Below, in pieces: positions 30,995 to 41,720 of a stretch of DNA of 64,000 nucleotides. Source of the DNA: Aquilaria yunnanensis. Taxonomy: Eukaryota > Streptophyta > Magnoliopsida > Malvales > Thymelaeaceae. Position numbers and translations under genes: made by a program. The DNA lies in NCBI GenBank assembly GCA_039654915.1, contig CM077598.1, positions 71,266,041 to 71,330,040 of the forward strand, in the 5' to 3' direction. Under the pieces are notes generated by a model. That model saw only the letters and a program-made list of their open reading frames with translations. It ran no database searches and was not told the DNA's origin. Within the stretch, counting starts at the first letter, position 1. Each line of letters starts with the position of its first letter.

Positions 30995-33343
30995 CTAGGG
31001 AGAACCGGGCGGACGAAGACCAGGAAGCTTCAGATGCTCGACCTTGGACCACTGCCACCGAGGTCCCTCAGGAATATTTAGGCCCTCCAGAAAAGAGAGG
31101 TCCAAATCTGGGAACCTCTGCAGCACCTGGTGCCGAGCGAGGCAGAAGCCGTCCTGAAAGGCGACCTTGGCCATGTCATCAGAAGTACGTTTTTGAATGC
31201 CAAGGACATTGACCTCGTCCCTCAGCTCAGCAACCTCCTCTTCGAGCTCGCTTATCCCCAGCGTCTCTCCGGACTCCTTCTTCAGAGCCTCGACCTCGGC
31301 TTGAAGAGCATTGTTCTCGTCCGTCAACCTCGACGCAAGACTGTCGGAAACAGCCTTGTCCTTGACAAGATCTTCGTTGGCGGCGAGCAGCCCCTTTACT
31401 TGGTCACCGAGGTCGGCAATCTTCCGGGAGGAGTCCTTTTCAAGTTCTTCTCTTTTCTTCGAGAACTCCTCCCGAACGGCAGCAAGTTGCTGAGAACAAT
31501 CCGCTGTCAGCTGCTGGTTGCTGGCGATCACCTTCGCAAGCGAAGCCTTCGCTTCACTGAGTTCCCGCGAAGTCGCATCCTTGGAGGCAGCCTGTCTGGC
31601 CACCCGAACTCGGAGATAACCAGCGTACTCCAGCAGCTACGGCAAGGCAAAAGTCCAGGTTAGTACAAGTCTAAACACTTAGAAAATTGAGGAAAAAAGT
31701 GTAAAGACTATACCTGAGCAGCATGCTCGGTGACTTTTGCGGCGAGGGTATTATCCCCCGGGTGAGCCGCCGCAATGGCCCGGAAGGAGGCGTCAGTGGT
31801 CATCCCCTTCCAAATCTCTTTGGTCATCTTCGGACAATCGTCGGAGAACAAATTCATATCCTCCGCGATTGTCCAAAAGGGCTCCAAGGGGATCTTCCCC
31901 TCAGGGATTGTGGCATCGCGCAGGGCCCGTTTCCTCTCATGAATGGCCCTCCAGCCAGCAGTAAGAGGCTCCCCTGAAAGTGAGAAGGAAGTTAGGAGCA
32001 GAAGAAAAATTCGCGAAAGGAAAAGGAGCTGAACTTCGCCTAAAGGCATACCTGGAGGAACCTCGGAGACAGTGTCCTCGGGATCCTCGGGCCCCTCGGA
32101 AGGAAGACCCTTACCCTTCTGCCGGTACCGCTCCTCGGCGGTGGGTACTTCTACCACTACAGTGTTTCTGGGGGCCTCGAGGTCGAGAGGAGGCACCTCG
32201 GCGGAAGTAGCGGGGACCTCGGCCGGTGGAATTTCAACAAGACCAGCGTCTTTGCCAGCTTCTTCTTCCAAAAGCTCTGGCTGAGAAGACTGGAGAGCCT
32301 TCCTAGCTCGCTTCGCCGAGGGTCCCGCCCCTGTCGTCTTCCTTCTTCGGGAAGCCGCCTTCTTTGTCTGCTCCCCCTTCTCCACTTGGCCAGAAAAGAG
32401 GGCCTTGTAATAAGCGGCAGCCCCATCGCCCATCTCTGAAAAAGAGAAGAAATATCAGCGTAAGTCCGAGGAAAAAGTATAAAGGGATGGAAGATTACTC
32501 ACTTTCGGCGAAAGTTTCGAAAGAAGTCTCCCCCTTAAGGAGCTTGACCAGCCAGGAGTCCTTCCCGGCGATGCCGGGAGCGGGCATATTGAGGTCAGTC
32601 TCGTGCTCCTTAACCACTTTCAGCTCCCGAAGGACTTCTTCGGTCATCAACCTCCAGTTGATAGGAAAGGGGTAAAGAGCACGAGGAGAGACCTCGGGAG
32701 CCCAGTCAGCGACTGCCCGAATGCGGGCGTCGAAATCCGCGAACACGGAAGCCAACGGTGGGGTCAGCAACATCCTCGGATGAACGACGTCTGTGTTCAG
32801 TACTCCCTGAGCCCATCTGGTCGGGACACCAGACCAGTTCTTATCCACCTTGAGGAAAAAGAACATAGGCTGCCACCCCCGCCAGCTATCCTTCGTGTCG
32901 AAGGTGAAGGTGAATTTTTTGCTCCCGGATCCCCGAGGCAGCAGGAAATAGAAGCCACCCTTCGGGACCACGTAGAGCTTGTAGTACTGCATGAAAATGA
33001 TGAAGTGGGGCTCTATCCCGAACACGCCACACATGCAGAGGTAGGCGTTAAAATAGCAGTACGCGTTCGGGGGAAGCTGGTTCACAGCAATGCCATGGAA
33101 TTGGCAGAACTCGCAAACCACCTTCGGGGGAGGATACCGAAGTCCGGCCTTCAGTTGGGCTCGGAAGACGGTAACCTCATCGCCACGGTTTGAAAAAGCA
33201 AAATGGCTAGAACGAGGCAGTCTGGTCACAGCGTAAGACGGAAGAAAGAATTTTTTCTTCCACCTCTCTAGTTTTTCGGGGGTGGTACAGCAAGGATGGG
33301 CCAGAAGAGGTTTCCAGCTCTCGGGAACAGGCATCGCAGACAT
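30995..33343 (-). CDS. Tat-3 antisense gene, 4 exons, intact (about 705-708 aa)
   Basis: Function unknown. Minus-strand exons: 33343-32503, 32435-32052, 31973-31714 and 31636-30995; introns of 67 (GTGAGT...CAG), 78 (GTATGC...CAG) and 77 nt (GTATAG...TAG); phases 1, 1, 0. The spliced frame is open throughout. A second ATG at 33334 (MPVPESW) gives exon 1 the 832-nt length seen in all copies and is the likelier start. Exon 1 resembles Pfam PF04195 (putative gypsy-type transposon), from memory. Exon 2 has a basic stretch (KKAASRRRK, KRARK) that may be a nuclear signal. Exon 4 is heptad-rich coiled coil. Antisense ORFs before the 3' LTR are known in Tat elements; what stands out is the conserved splicing. 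Intron 2 is a multiple of three with no stop, so retention would add 26 residues, many hydrophobic. Confidence 0.88.
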
Positions 33344-33630
33344 GAAAAAGAGTTTGAGATGGAAAAGAAAATAGTTTCCAGAAAAAACTCAGAAGACGAG
33401 TTTGGAAAAAACAACAGTTTTCCAGAAAAACTCAGAAAAACAGAGGAATCAATTACTCTGGAAATCAAAACCCACCAAAAGATTTGCCTGAGGACGCCGT
33501 CGTGAAAGTTGGTAGGAAAAAGCTCTGATTAAAGAAGCTCCGCCACAGAAAGCAAGATAAAACGCAAGAACAGAGGGCAGAGCAGAAAAAGAGCAGAAAA
33601 ACAGTAAGTGGGACTTATGATGGAATGGGC

Positions 33631-33775
33631 CATTTATAGGCCAAAGGTGGGTAACCGAAAGAACATCATAAGTACCCATTGGAGGCGAACCGTCGCCGTA
33701 ACTGCCCGCTGCACCCGAAAAGGCGCGCCCTCTGTAAATGACGCGCCTCTCCTCCAATGGCAAGAAGCCAGGTGT
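33631..33775 (-). promoter_or_regulatory. Promoter of the Tat-3 antisense gene
   Basis: CCTATAAATG on the minus strand (33640-33631), about 300 bp upstream of the ATG. The upstream box reads CAGGTG (33769-33774) where Tat-4 has CACGTG, so this copy has lost the exact G-box. Confidence 0.55.
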
Positions 33776-33934
33776 CAACCGCTGCGCAGAAATGGGGGAC
33801 GTGCCTCCCCAAACGTGCCTGGAAAACCGGGACACGCCTCCTGATTGGGACACGTCGTCTGACATCCCTGAGAAATGGAGACGCGCCGCTCAGTCTGACA
33901 CGCTTGGCCATCAGACCTGCAGAAATAAAAAGCA

Positions 33935-34090
33935 GGCCACCTCGAGGACACCAAGAGACAGGCTATGGCTGAACAGCTCATGACTTTTGGGCAAGAGGTG
34001 TATCTTCGGTACAGGCTTTGCCTCGGAGACACCAAAGAATAGGCCAAGGCCGAACAGCCCAGACCCTCGGGCAAAAGGTGCGACCTCGGA
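33935..34090 (+). repeat. Short tandem repeat before the 3' LTR, Tat-3
   Basis: Two roughly 80-bp units: CTCGAGGACACCAAGAGACA, AACAGC(T/C)CA, GGGCAAGAGGTG, CTTCGGTACAGG, CCTCGGAGACACCAAAGAA. The rest of 33.65-34.15 kb holds ACACGTC/ACGTGCC-type motifs and no gene. Confidence 0.55.
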
Positions 34091-34145
34091 ACAGGTTATG
34101 CTTCCCAACAAGACTCCCAACGACAACCTCGGAAAGAGATGCAAA

Positions 34146-34182
34146 CCGAAGTCTTCACTTCGGCTTTCTAGAGGGGGGCATG
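34146..34182 (+). other. Stem-loop and polypurine tract, Tat-3
   Basis: CCGAAGT, loop CTTC, ACTTCGG (34146-34163, perfect 7-bp stem), then GAGGGGGGCATG (34171-34182) directly before the 3' LTR. The tract primes plus-strand DNA synthesis in this class of element. Confidence 0.8.
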
Positions 34183-35049
34183 TGATAGCCAAAGGCTGTC
34201 GCCTCAATCTGGCCGAATACCCTGCCACAGCAACAGCCAGAAGAACTGGTGCTTCCCGGGAATAGGTGGAATCATGCACCTCGGGAGATAGCCTGAGAGC
34301 TCCGAGCCTCGGCACGCCAGTAAAACTTGAGGACTCCATTCGCCCCCCAAGGTTGTGAACAACGCGCCTTCGGAAATGTGGCACCAGACATTGCTGCCCG
34401 AATATGATATCCCCAAAGGCGGAACCCCTTGGAACTGGGAACCCCCGAACTGAGGGTAGGCTTCCCAAAGAGGCTCTGTCCGAACTAGAGGACGACCTCG
34501 CCCAGGGACCTTGGGAGTACAGCAGGCGCATTTAAGGAAGCATTTAAGGAAGCCTCTGACACGTCCCACCACAGACGTAAAAAGTCGCCCTGACGCGCAG
34601 ACGCCATCAGAATCATATCATGGCCCGTCTCAGCACAAGGCTCGAGGCCATCTAGTTACCAACTATCTGTCCCCTACGCCCAGACGTTCAGGAGCATCCG
34701 ACCGCACACGTGTCATGATCTGAACGGGCTAGGTATTCCTATATATACAGGAAATAAATACTTGACAGGAGGTTGGCAGGCCGGATATACAGCTCCCACA
34801 CTCTGAGAAAATACCAGGCGAGACTTTTCTGCCTTTCTCTTTGAGCTAGTGACTTTCTCCTTCTTCCGGCCACCACTGACTTGGGCGTCGGAGGCTCCCC
34901 CCCCGGAAAAACACTCCGGGGGCCTCCTAACCCTGTTTACCAGCTTTTCAGGTATTCTCCTTGGGGCGATCCACCTTCCAGGCGTTCTTCCTCCTAGAAG
35001 TCTCCTCAACAGTCATCATGACTCACAACGATGAGGCCTTGGGCCATCA
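34183..35049 (+). repeat. Tat-3 3' LTR (867 bp)
   Basis: Differs from the 5' LTR at about six positions, all C/T or G/A. Followed by the GACAT target copy. Confidence 0.97.
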
Positions 35050-35746
35050 GACATCTCTCCCTGTATCAGATTCTCAAACTGAATCCTCCTTTGGTCTTGT
35101 GTAGCTTCACTGATATACTCCTGTCAGAACTTCTTTTCAAAGTCTAACCACTTGAGCACCTTTTTTTGTGCTCTAGGCGAGTACCATTACTTTCCCTCAG
35201 TATCTCCATCACATCATCCCACCATAGACTAGCCCTTCCTCTCAGAAAGAAAGGCACTAGAATCATCTTCTGCTGTCACTCATAACCACCACAAGTGAAA
35301 AGTCTATTCATTCTGGACAACCAGTCCTCTGCTCTATCGAGATCACCTATCCCACCAAAGCTCCGTGGATCAACAGTCTTAAATTTCTCCAACAATCTCA
35401 TCTGATGTGGAGTGTCTCCCCTCCTTGGAGCCTCCATCACCTCTAGTTCTTCTTCCTCCTCATGAACATGACTTCTGCATTCATCAGCCCTAGGCACTTG
35501 GTGTTGCTCAGCATGCCTATCCTGATCCTGTTGTGGGTCATTCTCCTATTGGACAACACCTCTATCCTCATAATCTCGGAACATCTCAGTCACAAGGGTG
35601 TTCATACCCTGTGCCACTTGGGCCATAGTCTGTGTCAACCCCTGCAATACCCTGGATATCTTATCCAGCCTTGCCACAACGGGGTCACTAGAACCCTCAC
35701 CAGGTTCCCTAGTTCCCCTTGAATCTCCTGACCTAGTGTTAACCAT
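35050..35746 (-). pseudogene. Tekay-1 segment: start of gag (minus strand)
   Basis: Minus-strand frames match the Tekay-2 gag start: MVNTRSGDSRGTRE (from 35746), then RRGDTPHQMRLLEKF and ADECRSHVHEEE-type linker. A stop near 35546 and a frame change break it. Tat-3 interrupts it at the left. Confidence 0.9.
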
Positions 35747-35869
35747 AGCAACCTGCAACCATAGCCAGACAACATTCCCCAGATGTTGGTCAGTACTAAC
35801 TTCCTAGCACTTGGACTTTGCAAACTAGTTCTCAGTCTTAGCCTCCAATATCTATGAAATAAGTCCTAA

Positions 35870-35881
35870 GCTCTGATACCA
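35870..35881 (-). other. Primer-binding site of Tekay-1 (initiator Met tRNA)
   Basis: Minus strand TGGTATCAGAGC, the standard plant initiator-Met tRNA complement, just outside the LTR end at 35887. Confidence 0.93.
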
Positions 35882-35886
35882 AAAAC

Positions 35887-37789
35887 TGACACAGCCGCCC
35901 GTGCCCCTGCCCAGGAAGCCCTGTGAAAGCTGGTGTCACGGTGGATTGCAATTGGCTAGTTGTGTATGTGTGTGGATTAAATCCCATGATACTAGTTGAT
36001 TATCCTAGAATATGGAATATGCATGCTCTTCATGCTTTGACTTGGTTTATTAAAACCATAAAACATTAACTCGACCGAGTTATTTTCTACACAAAATAAA
36101 TACAAATAGCCAAAGCATATAAAATCAACATTTGTGTGAGTTTACTAAACATAACAACTTGTGAGAACATTCATACATAAAGTAGACTAATGCCCTCACC
36201 CAAGAGCAATCCTAGAGTCGAGGGTTCCTCATAACATAGACTATGGAGGCAACTAAAATACTGTATAACTACAAGCCTCTACTAAGATCTCTTTGACTTA
36301 ACTCCCACCTTGGATACACGTCCCAGTGGCGAGTCTCAAAAGTCCGTGCCAAGTGCTACTAGGCTCTACAGCCAAATGAAGATACTAGTTAGCACTGTTA
36401 CTTGACCAACAAGCCATCTAAGTATATTCATGTAGACTAGAATCACAAAGATTCTCAAATACTGTACTTGTACACACAAAAGAGCACTACCGCGATAATC
36501 CTCAACGATTACCTGGTCCAACAACTTCAATCTCTGGATGACAAAACTAGGGAGTGAGAATTCGACAATTCTCAGTAAGGGGTCTTCAGCGTACCTACAA
36601 GAAAATTACTAGGACTCTTGCTGCGAGCTCACACAGCATGAGGGTATGATATATGCACATATAACTAGGCCATAAAGACCTCTCTTCAACTATTCCTCCT
36701 CACGATGCATCAGTCCGTGCCTAGCTAGTTCTGATCACTAACCCACTCCTAGCTAGCTGAAGCTTATTAGATGCAATCATGTAGCCTTCCCATAGTCGTT
36801 ATGCAGGGGAATTATGGTGGAACTTTGTAGACAAGGCCATAAGACCTTTTGTTGTAGACTAGATGAACAAGGTTTCACCTGTGACCTCATGGCTACCGCA
36901 CGGCTAGGCTGACAAGGGGTCTAAACCTCTCACCTGAGCTAGTGGTACCTAGTTATGCTCATTTGCAACATAGTTTCCTTGCTTGTTGTACAAGCAACCT
37001 TAAAACTCTACAAAACTTAAGGAAATGCTTATATTTTGTGGGACTTTCGGAAGTCTCGTAGTACCCCCGGAATCCTTAGACCCCTAGGTATGCTAAGAAC
37101 CCCCTTAGGTCTCACTTGGATCAAACTAGCAAAATGTGAAAAATTCACCATTTTTGTCTGTGTCGACGCGTCGCCACAGTTGGGGACATTCTGTCACATG
37201 TTACTAGATTGGCGACGCGTCGCTGGGGTCGACCTGTAATTGGCAACGTGTTGCCAATCTGCAGAAATATAGAATTTGGCGCATTTTGCTGCTATGAACT
37301 TTGTACGATTCCTACACATATCAAACATGCATGGAATGCCTCCAAATTTCATACACACATAGAACATGTTGCATAGAACATAACCAACTATCGCAAGCTA
37401 AGCTATGATATCTTGTAACATCAATCCAATCCTCCAAAATCCTCTAGTCCACTACAATTCAACCAAAACCTTTAACTAATGCCAGAGCTAAAGCCACTCG
37501 AATTCTTCAAGCAAACTCAAGCTATTGGCTTTAAATGAACTTGAAAACATATCTCCCTTACCTCAACTCGAAGTAACACGCAAGAATCAAGCTCCCTTTC
37601 AACCAACCAAGCTCACCAAAGTTCTACACCAATTCCAATCCAAAAACAAAGCACTAATCACTAAAAATTCATTCCCTAACCAAAACACAAGCTTCAAATT
37701 AACTAATAAACATGAATTCAATCAAGAACACATTTCTTACCTCATTCAAAAATACAGGATGTGGAAAAATGCCTTTCTAAGAGACTTGG
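35887..37789 (-). repeat. Tekay-1 5' LTR, first 1903 bp before interruption
   Basis: On the plus strand it begins TGACACAGCC and aligns with the Tekay-2 LTRs as far as about 37789, where another LTR starts. The last roughly 480 bp of the LTR should lie right of the window or be lost. It holds CGACGCGTCG palindromes (37161-37258). No gene. Confidence 0.88.
37161..37258. repeat. CGACGCGTCG-type palindromes in Tekay-1 LTR
   Basis: Three copies: TCGACGCGTCGCCA (37163), GGCGACGCGTCGCT (37211) and ATTGGCAACGTGTTGCCAAT (about 37238-37258). The third keeps pairing with A/T in place of G/C on both arms. Confidence 0.75.
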
Positions 37790-38168
37790 TGTTATAGGCC
37801 TTCTAGTGGGAAGTGAAATTGAAGAAGGTAAAGTGATCGAAATTAACTTTAGAACCTTAATTCAAGTTTACATAGCAAGAATAGAGAAGCTTAGCAAAAT
37901 TCACTAAGTTCTGAGAAAAATAAAGCACTGAACGAAGTTCAGGGGCAAAATGGTAATTTTTCATCCTGAATAGCTGGGACGAGTCTCGAGTGTTTTAAAA
38001 TGAATTTTTATAACTTAACTTTCAACGTTAACTCAAACTTAAAGAATAGACAAGAATTTAATCAAGAATTAGTAAGTTACAAAGATGGAGGACTTAATTG
38101 CATTAAACTTGAAACCTTGATGGCCTTGATGCTAAGTAAGGGTTTAAGAAGGGAAAGAGAAGGGGAGG
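37790..38168 (+). repeat. Tekay-3 LTR start, opposite orientation to Tekay-1
   Basis: TGTTATAGGCC at 37790 is an exact LTR terminus (compare TGTTATGGACC at the start of the Tekay-2 LTR, minus strand), and the next 380 bp align to that LTR in plus orientation. It therefore marks a separate Tekay insertion inside the Tekay-1 LTR, not a simple continuation. CTTGG (37785-37789) should be its target duplication. Athila cuts it at 38169. Confidence 0.82.
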
Positions 38169-38375
38169 TGTTAAGTGCATAAATATACGATCAAAGTGTT
38201 AACTTTTTGACAACTTTGACCGACAATTTCTTATAACTCTTCCCTCTTTGTCTTAGTTTTTCCTGTTTTCTTTGGCTTACTACAGGTTGGGACTGTGTTG
38301 CGGACAGGGCGTTAGAAGCAGACTCGAGCGGTATGGCGTTTGAATAAAAGAAGTGGGAGAAACAGAAAATCAAGG

Positions 38376-38503
38376 CTGGCAATGTGTCGCCAGAAATCGC
38401 GAAGATTGGCAACGCATCACCAACGATATCACTGTTCTAAGAACTTTTTCCCATCTGGCGATGCATTGCCAGAATTCGACTCAGATTGGCGACGCGGCAC
38501 CAA
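38376..38503. repeat. TGGCGA...TCGCCA palindrome cluster in Athila LTR
   Basis: Four copies: CTGGCAATGTGTCGCCAG (38376), ATTGGCAACGCATCACCAA (38405), CTGGCGATGCATTGCCAG (38455) and ATTGGCGACGCGGCACCAA (38484). They match the palindromes of the unrelated Tekay LTRs. Confidence 0.75.
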
Positions 38504-38616
38504 CGTCACTCTGTTTCACCGAAAGCTCACATTTTTGTTGGTCCCCCACTCTTCCTACCTGATGTGCTAGCTTTGTAGAGGAATACTTATCCCTTTAGGG
38601 TTTAAGGGAAAGGGAG

Positions 38617-38624
38617 TATAAATA
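38617..38624 (+). promoter_or_regulatory. TATA box of Athila LTR
   Basis: TATAAATA in a GGGAG/GGAGGG context; transcription would start about 30 bp downstream. Confidence 0.7.
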
Positions 38625-39064
38625 GGAGGGAACAAGAAGAGCCTAGGAGGACCTTTCTTGGCTGATTTTCATCTTTAATCACTCTTGGAGATTATTGATC
38701 ATCAAGGAAGCATTTCGGGAGCTTGAAGAAGGGGTGATCATTCCTGGGAGCTCAATCTTTGAAGGGTTTTCTTGGGTTTCCTCTGTAATCTCTTTTAGTT
38801 GTTTCATTTTCATGGATATTTTTATTATGGGATTTGTGATGATGTTTATTATGGGTTGTGAATAGTTTAATCTATCTCTCTAGGGTGACATTTCTTATCT
38901 TGCTACTTAATGAATTTGTCTTGTGTTTATGGATGAGATTCTCTTGTGTTGCCCTTTTCATTGTGCTTATTGTTGAGTGATGGTAGAACACCATACAGAA
39001 TGTGCTAGTTCACTTAATCCTTGAGAAAGGTTTAATAGGTGATGAAGAGAAGTGGAGGGGGCAT

Positions 39065-41720
39065 TGACACGGCCGTGCCAAGCCCCTGCCCAAGACACCT
39101 GTGAGAACTTGGTCTCACGGCGGATTGCAGTTGGTACTCATTGATATGTGCGCGGATTAAATCCATGTCGCTAGTTGATTATCCTAGAATATGCAATATG
39201 CATGCTCTTTATGCTTTGACGGGTTATTTAAAAGCATAAAATGTTAATGTGGCCACAACTTTTCATATAAAACAAGTAGAGCAGTCAAAGCATACAAATC
39301 AACCTTTATATGAGTTAACTACACATAGCAACATGTGTGAGCATTCATACATATAGTAGCTAATGCCCCTACCCAGAAAGCAATCCTCGAGTCCATGACT
39401 CATCATTTCATAACTAAGGAGGCAACTAGAGTACTATGTACACATACAAAATCCTCTACTGAAATCTTCTCATACTAACTCCCACCTTGGATGTGAATCC
39501 CAGTGGCAAGCTTTAGAGATCCCTCTGGATCCAACTAGGTCCAGCTATGCCTGACTATATCCAATGTGCACTAGGCTCTGTAACCAATGAGCAATTTAGT
39601 TAGTACTGTGCAAGACCAACAAGCATCCAAACAATAAGTACTAGAATCATCAAAACTCAGGTATTCTACCCGTGCACCAAAAACTACTACCAGAGTAACC
39701 CTCAACGGTCACTCAGCCCAACTCCTTCTGTATCTACACAACAAAATAGTAAGGGTGAGAATCCAAGATTCTCAGTATGGGGTGACCTCATGTACGAACA
39801 GTAAAACTGTGGACAGATATGAAATAACTCATGCATACTCTCTACTGGCTCTCGCAGTCTGAGGGACCTCTCATATATGTAAATATATCGATATGCATGC
39901 TCGGATCCCGAAGGACCACTCCTCACATAATTTTCTTACTTTCTCACGGGTGTCACTCCGTGGCTCACATGTCTAGCCCTCGACTTGTGCCTCGTAAGCC
40001 TTAGCTTACGCTTGACTTATTATATAACCTCTCCTTAACTTTGTTGTGCAGGGGAATTGTGGTGGGAACTATGTAACTAGGTTGTTAAACCTCATAACGT
40101 TGGTGCATTTGAAGCCTCTCCTTACAACCCCGTGAGTTCCAACACTGCCAGGTTGCCAAGGGTCCTAAAACTTACACCTTAAGCTCATGACACTTGGTTA
40201 TATTCACTTGCAACTTAGTTTCCTTTCTTACTCAACAAGTAACCTCAAAACTTTTCAAAACACAAGGAAAGTCCCACTTCTTGAGGAAATTCAGGAAGTC
40301 TCAAAGTACCCTTAGCATACTTGAGGCCCAAGGTACCTAAAGGACCCCTTTGGGACTCACCTCAATCATCCTAGCAAAATGTGCAAAATTCTGCCTTTAC
40401 AAAATTACCCTCACTTTGATTCAAAAAAACTTTAAATCTCGGGCATTTTAGATGCTTCTAAACCTTGAAAGTGATAGCACTCCCTCTTAGCTTCGTGTGG
40501 AACTTTGAATCACCTGAATCGGACACCCAAATGAAAAGTTATGCTAAAAACAAAATTGGGTCTCCAATGCTGTCTTAGCGACGCGTCGCCACAGTTGTCG
40601 ACGTTACGTGATCCTTTTTCCAATTGGCGACGCGTCGCCAATTATGGGTACCTCTGGCAATGCATCACCAATTTGTGAGACTACATAATTGGCACGCATT
40701 TTGCTGCTTTGACCTTTGGCTACTTAGTACACATATTAAACATGCTTAAAAAAGCCACCAAACTTCACACACACACAGTTCAAGTTGCAAGGAACATAAC
40801 CATCTATCACAATGCCATTAATGATGCTCTATAACATCATCAAATCTTCCTCAAACCTCATAGTTCACCACAATTCAACCAAAACTCATACTCAATGCTA
40901 TGGCAAATTTCAATCAATTTCTTACAACAAACTCAAGCCACAAGCATTGTTCAAGCTTAAAAACACTACTCCCTTACCTCAACTCCAAGATACAAGCTAG
41001 AATCACTCCTCTTTTCAAGCAAACAAGTGCAAGAAATCGTCACCTAAGTTCCAATCAAAACCAAAGCACCAAACATCACAATATTCCTCTCTAACCAAAA
41101 CCCAAGCCTCAATTCTCTCAAATAACATAGAATTAACTAGGAACATCATGCTTACCACGTATCAAAAATAGGGGAGTAGAGAAATCATGCTTCCAAGCCT
41201 CCAAACCTTGTTTTCTAGCTTGAAACAAGTTCCTCTTGGTTGGTATCCTTGGATGGCAACTCTAGGAATCAAGATCACTTGATTTCTAGCTTGAATTGAG
41301 AGAGGAATGAGTGCTTGAGAGGGGAAAACGTGGTTATGGCAGGCATTAGCCACCTTTCCCTTCTTAAACCCTCACTCAACCCCTTAACCCCTCCAAGTTA
41401 CAACCTTAAACACATAAACCCCCATCTTTTAACACATGTTCATTTCTTGATTAATTCTTGTTATTGTTTCAAGTTTGAGTTAAGGTTAAAGGTTAAGTTA
41501 CAAAACTTAACTTAAAACACTCGGGACCCTGCCCGGTTACTCAAGATGCAAAATTACCATTTTGCCCCTGCTCCTCATCTAGTGCTTAAACCTCATTGGA
41601 ACTTAGTGAATTTTTGTAACTCCTTTATTCTAGCTTTGTAAACTTCAAATTAAAGTTATAAACTTAATTTAGAACATTTTACCTCTCTCGGGAGTGCTGA
41701 CTACCAGGAGGTCCATAACA
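39065..41720 (-). repeat. Tekay-2 3' LTR (2656 bp)
   Basis: TGACACGGCC at 39065, CATAACA at 41720. No gene; short open frames here are not conserved between LTR copies. Confidence 0.94.
40577..40672. repeat. CGACGCGTCG palindromes in Tekay-2 3' LTR
   Basis: AGCGACGCGTCGCCA (from 40577), a perfect 22-bp palindrome centred on CGACGCGTCG (40622-40643, arms AATTGGCGACG), and a decayed copy TGGCAATGCATCACCA (about 40654). Confidence 0.8.

Larger units (their letters stand above)
23890..35049 (+). mobile_element. Tat-3: structurally intact Tat-lineage retrotransposon (11.16 kb)
   Basis: GACAT target duplications flank it (23885-23889 and 35050-35054). Its two 867-bp LTRs differ at about 6 positions by hand comparison (0.7%). 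PBS, an unbroken gag-pol, an antisense gene with all splice sites and no stop, and a polypurine tract are present. It is the youngest and only apparently autonomous element in the window. It lies in gag of Tekay-1. Confidence 0.96.
38169..39064 (+). repeat. Athila 5' LTR, first part
   Basis: 896 bp up to the Tekay-2 insertion. Contains TATAAATA at 38617-38624 (GGGAGTATAAATAGGAGGG) and a cluster of imperfect palindromes upstream of it. With the part at 49239-49762 the LTR is 1420 bp. Confidence 0.85.

Noticed and set aside
31130..31663. 177-codon plus-strand frame in Tat-3 and Tat-4
   Set aside because: It is the complement of the coiled-coil exon of the antisense gene; open only because of Glu/Lys-rich codons on the other strand, and it does not match frame or ends in Tat-1 and Tat-2.
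34713..35009. 98-codon open frame in the LTR, repeated identically at 24420, 51325 and 61619
   Set aside because: Its repetition only reflects LTR copies of one subfamily; it is absent from the Tat-1 and Tat-2 LTRs and runs opposite to transcription.
37525..37797. 90-codon open frame in the Tekay-1 LTR
   Set aside because: Not open in the two Tekay-2 LTRs, and its stop is created by the junction with another LTR.
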